Shown: positions 7,938 to 10,371 of the stretch, piece after piece | How the letters are laid out: each line of letters opens with the position of its first letter | Position numbering within the stretch: position 1 is the first letter of the stretch | Origin: Xanthobacteraceae bacterium | Lineage (GTDB): Bacteria > Pseudomonadota > Alphaproteobacteria > Rhizobiales > Xanthobacteraceae | Assembly (NCBI GenBank): GCA_025929595.1 | Contig: JAICQA010000062.1 | Location: 1 to 10,371, forward strand | Direction: 5' to 3' | Length of the DNA stretch: 10,371 bases | Position numbers and translations under genes: made by a program | Notes under the pieces: model-generated | What the model saw: the letters and a program-made list of their open reading frames with translations, nothing else | Databases searched by the model: none | What the model was told of the DNA's origin: nothing

Positions 7938-8183
7938 TTCATGAGGCCGATCGTCTTTACGCCGGCCGCGACCCGTCAGTGGATGAGACTAACCGTCACG
8001 ACGCGCCGGCGCATCAGCACTCGGCTGGAACAATTCGCCGCGATGGGACACGGCGATGTAAAGCGCCTCAAGGGCCGGGCCGGCTGTCGGTTGCGAATCG
8101 GCGATTGGCGCGTGATCTTTTTCGAAGACAACGGCCAGATCGTCGTAGCTGCCGTCGGTCACCGACGCGAGATTTACGAATGA
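7926..8183 (+). CDS. RelE/ParE-superfamily toxin of a type II toxin-antitoxin system
   Basis: This is a small basic protein of 85 residues from the ATG at 7926, or 80 from the ATG at 7941. The fold signature is typical: an N-terminal strand (PIVFTPAATRQW), two helices, then DVKRLKGRAGCRLRIGDWRVIF and the C-terminal strand VVAAVGHRREIYE. Basic and aromatic residues at the positions used by RelE-type mRNA interferases are present (K46, K49, R55, R62, R80/R81, Y84), so ribosome-dependent mRNA cleavage is likely but not proven. Homologues usually begin just before the first strand (M-R-P-I-V-F), which favours 7941. No Shine-Dalgarno sequence precedes either ATG. The toxin gene comes first and the HTH antitoxin follows after 7 bases, as in higBA-type modules. 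The pair lies antisense to the cytochrome c maturation genes on either side. Confidence 0.85.
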   Translation: MRYIFMRPIVFTPAATRQWMRLTVTTRRRISTRLEQFAAMGHGDVKRLKGRAGCRLRIGDWRVIFFEDNGQIVVAAVGHRREIYE

Positions 8184-8190
8184 GAGGATC

Positions 8191-8625
8191 ATGATGAACG
8201 TCAAGTTCACGATGACCGCCAAAGGAGAAATGGCAACGCTGCCGCGCGCCGAGTACGAGCGCTTGAAGAAGCTCGCGCTGGAAGCCGAAGAAGATGCCGG
8301 CACGGCTCGCGTCGTCGCGCGTGCGAAGAAGGAGATCGCCGATGGGCAAACATTGCTTCCCATGGAGGTCGTGAACCGGATTGCCAACGAAGAAAACGTC
8401 ATTCGCGTGCTGCGAGAGTTTCGGGAATTCAGTCAGGCGGAGTTCGTTGCCGAGGTAGGTATTACACAGGGATATCTGTCCGACCTGGAGACGGGTAAGC
8501 GCAAGGGGCCGCTGGAGTTGCACCAGAGAATCGCGCGGGCACTCGGCGTACCGCTTGACTTGCTGGCAACGAATTCGTCCGGCACGAGGCGGACTGCCAA
8601 GCGCAAGAATATCGGCCGGCGCTAG
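8191..8625 (+). CDS. XRE-type helix-turn-helix antitoxin paired with the RelE-like toxin
   Basis: This 144-residue protein is expected to neutralise the toxin and repress the module. The N-terminal 65 residues (MTAKGEMATLPRAEYERLKKLA, then a charged helix) resemble the toxin-binding part of Phd/RelB-like antitoxins. The C-terminal half (about 70-125) is an XRE helix-turn-helix, VLREFREFSQAEFVAEVG followed by ITQGYLSDLETGKRKG and ARALGVPLDLL, with a basic tail (TRRTAKRKNIGRR). The putative toxin-binding part therefore precedes the DNA-binding part. The ribosome binding site GAGAGGA (8182-8188) overlaps the toxin stop codon. It is only 2 bases from the first ATG but 5 from the second (8194), so Met2 may be the true start. 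Coupling to the toxin is likely. Its GC content is visibly lower than the flanking ccm genes, consistent with acquisition from elsewhere. Its stop is 5 bases from the stop of convergent ccmF. Confidence 0.85.
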   Translation: MMNVKFTMTAKGEMATLPRAEYERLKKLALEAEEDAGTARVVARAKKEIADGQTLLPMEVVNRIANEENVIRVLREFREFSQAEFVAEVGITQGYLSDLETGKRKGPLELHQRIARALGVPLDLLATNSSGTRRTAKRKNIGRR

Positions 8626-8631
8626 GCCGAT
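8611..8631. terminator. short inverted repeat at the antitoxin/ccmF convergent ends
   Basis: ATCGGCC (8611-8617) and GGCCGAT (8625-8631) can pair as a 7-base stem around a 7-base loop. The structure covers the antitoxin stop codon and reaches the last base of the ccmF stop codon. On both strands the expected U-tract is missing. It is therefore at best a weak two-way terminator and could be a chance pairing in GC-rich DNA. Confidence 0.3.
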
Positions 8632-10371
8632 TACTCCGCCGGCACCGCCGCGCGCCTGGCGCGGCGCGGGGCGCCGACGCGCAGGCGGCGGTCGGAGAGC
8701 GAGAGCAACCCGCCGAGCGCCATCAGCACCGGCCCGAACCAGATCAGCAGCACGAGCGGCTTCCAGTAGATGCGCGTGGAGATCGCGTCCTGCGTACCGG
8801 AGTCGCCGATGCTGACATAGAGCTGGCCGAGACCGAAGGTCACGATGCCGGCTTCCGTGGTCGAGGTGCCGCGTGCGATATAGGTGCGGCGCGCGGGCTC
8901 GGTGGTCGCTTCCAGCAGACCACCGCGGCGAATCTCGAAGCGGCCGACATCGTCGCGCCAGTTCGGACCCGCGCGTTCCACGATGCCGTTGAACCGCACG
9001 TCGAACTGCGCGATCGACAGACGATCGCCGGGCTTGAGCATGGCGACGCGCTCGACGCTCCAGCCGCTTTCGGCCACGACTCCGAGCAAGGCAATGCCGA
9101 TGCCCGCATGCGCGAACGCGCTGCCCCAGGCGGCCCGCGGCAGGCCCGTGGCGCGGCGGTATGAATGGGACAAAGGCTCGCGAAACAGTGCGATGCGTTC
9201 GGCCAGCTCGGCGAGCGCGCCGGCAATCGCGAAGATCGCGACAAAGAGGCCGACGGCGGCGAGGAGCTCGCGCCCGCCCATGATATAGAGTGCAGCGGCG
9301 GCAAGAACGGCAGCGATACCAGCCGCGAGTGTCAGGCGTTGCACGGCGCCGAACAGATCGCCGCGCTTCCAGGCCAGCAACGGCCCGAACGGCATCGCGA
9401 ACAGCAGAAACAAAAGCAGCGGCCCCACGGTGCGGTTGAAGAACGGCGGTCCGACGGAAATCTTGTCGCCGGTCAACGCCTCGAGCGCCAAGGGATAAAG
9501 TGTACCGACGAGCACGGTTGCGGCGGCGGCGGTCAGCAGCAGGTTGTTCAGGACGAGCGCACCTTCGCGCGACACGGGCGCAAAGATGCCGCCCGGCCGT
9601 AACGAGGGCGCGCGCCATGCAAAGAGTGCGAGCGAACCGCCGATAAAGAAGACGAGAATGCCGAGGATAAAGACGCCGCGCGTCGGGTCGGTCGCGAAGG
9701 CATGGACGGAGGTGAGAACGCCCGAGCGCACAAGAAACGTGCCTAGCAGCGACATAGCGAAGGCGAGGATCGCCAGCAGCACCGTCCAGATTTTCAGCGC
9801 ATCGCGCTTTTCGACCACGAGCGCGGAATGAAGGAGTGCGGTGCCCGCAAGCCACGGCAGGACGGAAGCGTTCTCCACCGGGTCCCAGAACCAGAAACCG
9901 CCCCAGCCGAGTTCGTAATAGGCCCAGTACGAGCCCATCGCGATGCCGAGCGTCAGAAACACCCAGGCCGCGAGCGTCCACGGCCTGACCCAGCGCGCCC
10001 AGGCGGCGTCGATGCGGCCTTCGAGGAGCGCGGCGATTGCAAAGGCAAACGAGACGGAAAAGCCGACATAGCCGAGATAGAGCAGCGGCGGGTGGATCGC
10101 GAGACCGAGGTCCTGCAACACCGGATTGAGATCGCGGCCGTCCGCGGCGGCGGGAATCAGTCGCTCGAACGGATTGGACGTCGCCAGCGTGAACAGCAGG
10201 AAGCCGAAGCTCACGAATCCGAGCACGCCCAGAACGCGGCTCGCGAACGACGCCGGCAGGTTGCGGCTCGCGATCGCCACCGCGAGCGTCCAGGCCACGA
10301 GGATCCAGGCCCACAGCAGCAGCGAGCCTTCGTGCGCGCCCCACAACGCGGCCACGCGATAGAACGTCGGC
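8631..10371 (-). CDS. ccmF: cytochrome c heme lyase subunit CcmF/CycK (N-terminus outside window)
   Basis: CcmF is the large inner-membrane heme lyase subunit that receives heme from holo-CcmE and, with CcmH, attaches it to apocytochrome c on the periplasmic side. The frame is open to the right edge (PTFYRVAALWGAHEGSLLLW across 10370 to about 10313), so the GTG at 10355 is internal and roughly 80 N-terminal residues are missing. Counting from that codon, the visible part shows HPPLLYLGYVGF (H88), the WWD heme-handling motif WGGFWFWDPVENASVLPWL (151-169), H176 in TALLHSAL, H218 in GVLTSVHAF and H416 in AFAHAGIG. These match the four conserved heme-related histidines of the family (88 residues separate the first two, as in E. 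coli). Many transmembrane helices are visible, ending in LLIWFGPVLMALGGLLSL and a basic tail. In rhizobia ccmF is followed directly by ccmH; here a toxin-antitoxin pair separates them. Confidence 0.96.
   Translation of the reverse strand, partial: PTFYRVAALWGAHEGSLLLWAWILVAWTLAVAIASRNLPASFASRVLGVLGFVSFGFLLFTLATSNPFERLIPAAADGRDLNPVLQDLGLAIHPPLLYLGYVGFSVSFAFAIAALLEGRIDAAWARWVRPWTLAAWVFLTLGIAMGSYWAYYELGWGGFWFWDPVENASVLPWLAGTALLHSALVVEKRDALKIWTVLLAILAFAMSLLGTFLVRSGVLTSVHAFATDPTRGVFILGILVFFIGGSLALFAWRAPSLRPGGIFAPVSREGALVLNNLLLTAAAATVLVGTLYPLALEALTGDKISVGPPFFNRTVGPLLLFLLFAMPFGPLLAWKRGDLFGAVQRLTLAAGIAAVLAAAALYIMGGRELLAAVGLFVAIFAIAGALAELAERIALFREPLSHSYRRATGLPRAAWGSAFAHAGIGIALLGVVAESGWSVERVAMLKPGDRLSIAQFDVRFNGIVERAGPNWRDDVGRFEIRRGGLLEATTEPARRTYIARGTSTTEAGIVTFGLGQLYVSIGDSGTQDAISTRIYWKPLVLLIWFGPVLMALGGLLSLSDRRLRVGAPRRARRAAVPAE

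Noticed and set aside
8068..10344. A 758-codon open frame on the - strand in another frame of ccmF
   Set aside because: It is arginine-rich low-complexity translation typical of a shifted frame and runs through the toxin-antitoxin genes. The ccmF frame carries all the conserved motifs.

Overview
The window looks like chromosomal DNA of a GC-rich alphaproteobacterium, most likely Hyphomicrobiales (rhizobia and relatives). The evidence is the gene set and its order: a short CycL-type CcmH, a CcmF, a two-PDZ DegP, an OmpR-type regulator with its kinase, glnE, and a PleC/DivJ-like kinase. From memory, the order cycK-cycL-degP-regulator-kinase-glnE is a conserved rhizobial block. No rRNA, tRNA, CRISPR array, IS element or phage gene was seen, and no gene-free stretch exceeds about 125 bases.

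Layout. At the left edge on the + strand is the C-terminal part of a PleC/DivJ-type histidine kinase (ends 530). It converges on glnE, the bifunctional glutamine synthetase adenylyltransferase (3512 to 543, - strand). Upstream of glnE, also on the - strand, are a membrane sensor kinase (4932-3544) and its OmpR-family regulator (5596-4916), which overlap by 17 bases. Next comes a strong hairpin terminator (5668-5695), then the periplasmic protease gene degP (7306-5753), ccmH/cycL (7892-7428) and the large C-terminal part of ccmF/cycK (from 8631 off the right edge).

The unusual feature is a complete RelE-type toxin plus HTH antitoxin pair on the + strand (7926-8625), lodged exactly between ccmF and ccmH. 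These two cytochrome c maturation genes are normally adjacent and co-transcribed. The module has lower GC than its surroundings (about 57% in six hand-counted 60-base rows, against about 68-88% in neighbouring rows). It is antisense to the ccm operon. It leaves ccmH with only a TTG start, and it places a perfect 17-base palindrome in the short divergent region between ccmH and the toxin. The ccm genes therefore either read through about 740 bases antisense to the toxin-antitoxin genes, or ccmH uses a promoter in or near the module.

Functionally, CcmF and CcmH act in the heme-ligation branch of cytochrome c biogenesis at the outer face of the inner membrane. DegP and the two-component pair are plausibly an envelope quality-control and stress-sensing unit. 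GlnE sets glutamine synthetase activity according to nitrogen status. The PleC-like kinase probably acts in cell-cycle or polarity phosphosignalling. The functions of the housekeeping genes are secure from motifs; the regulatory proposals are inference.
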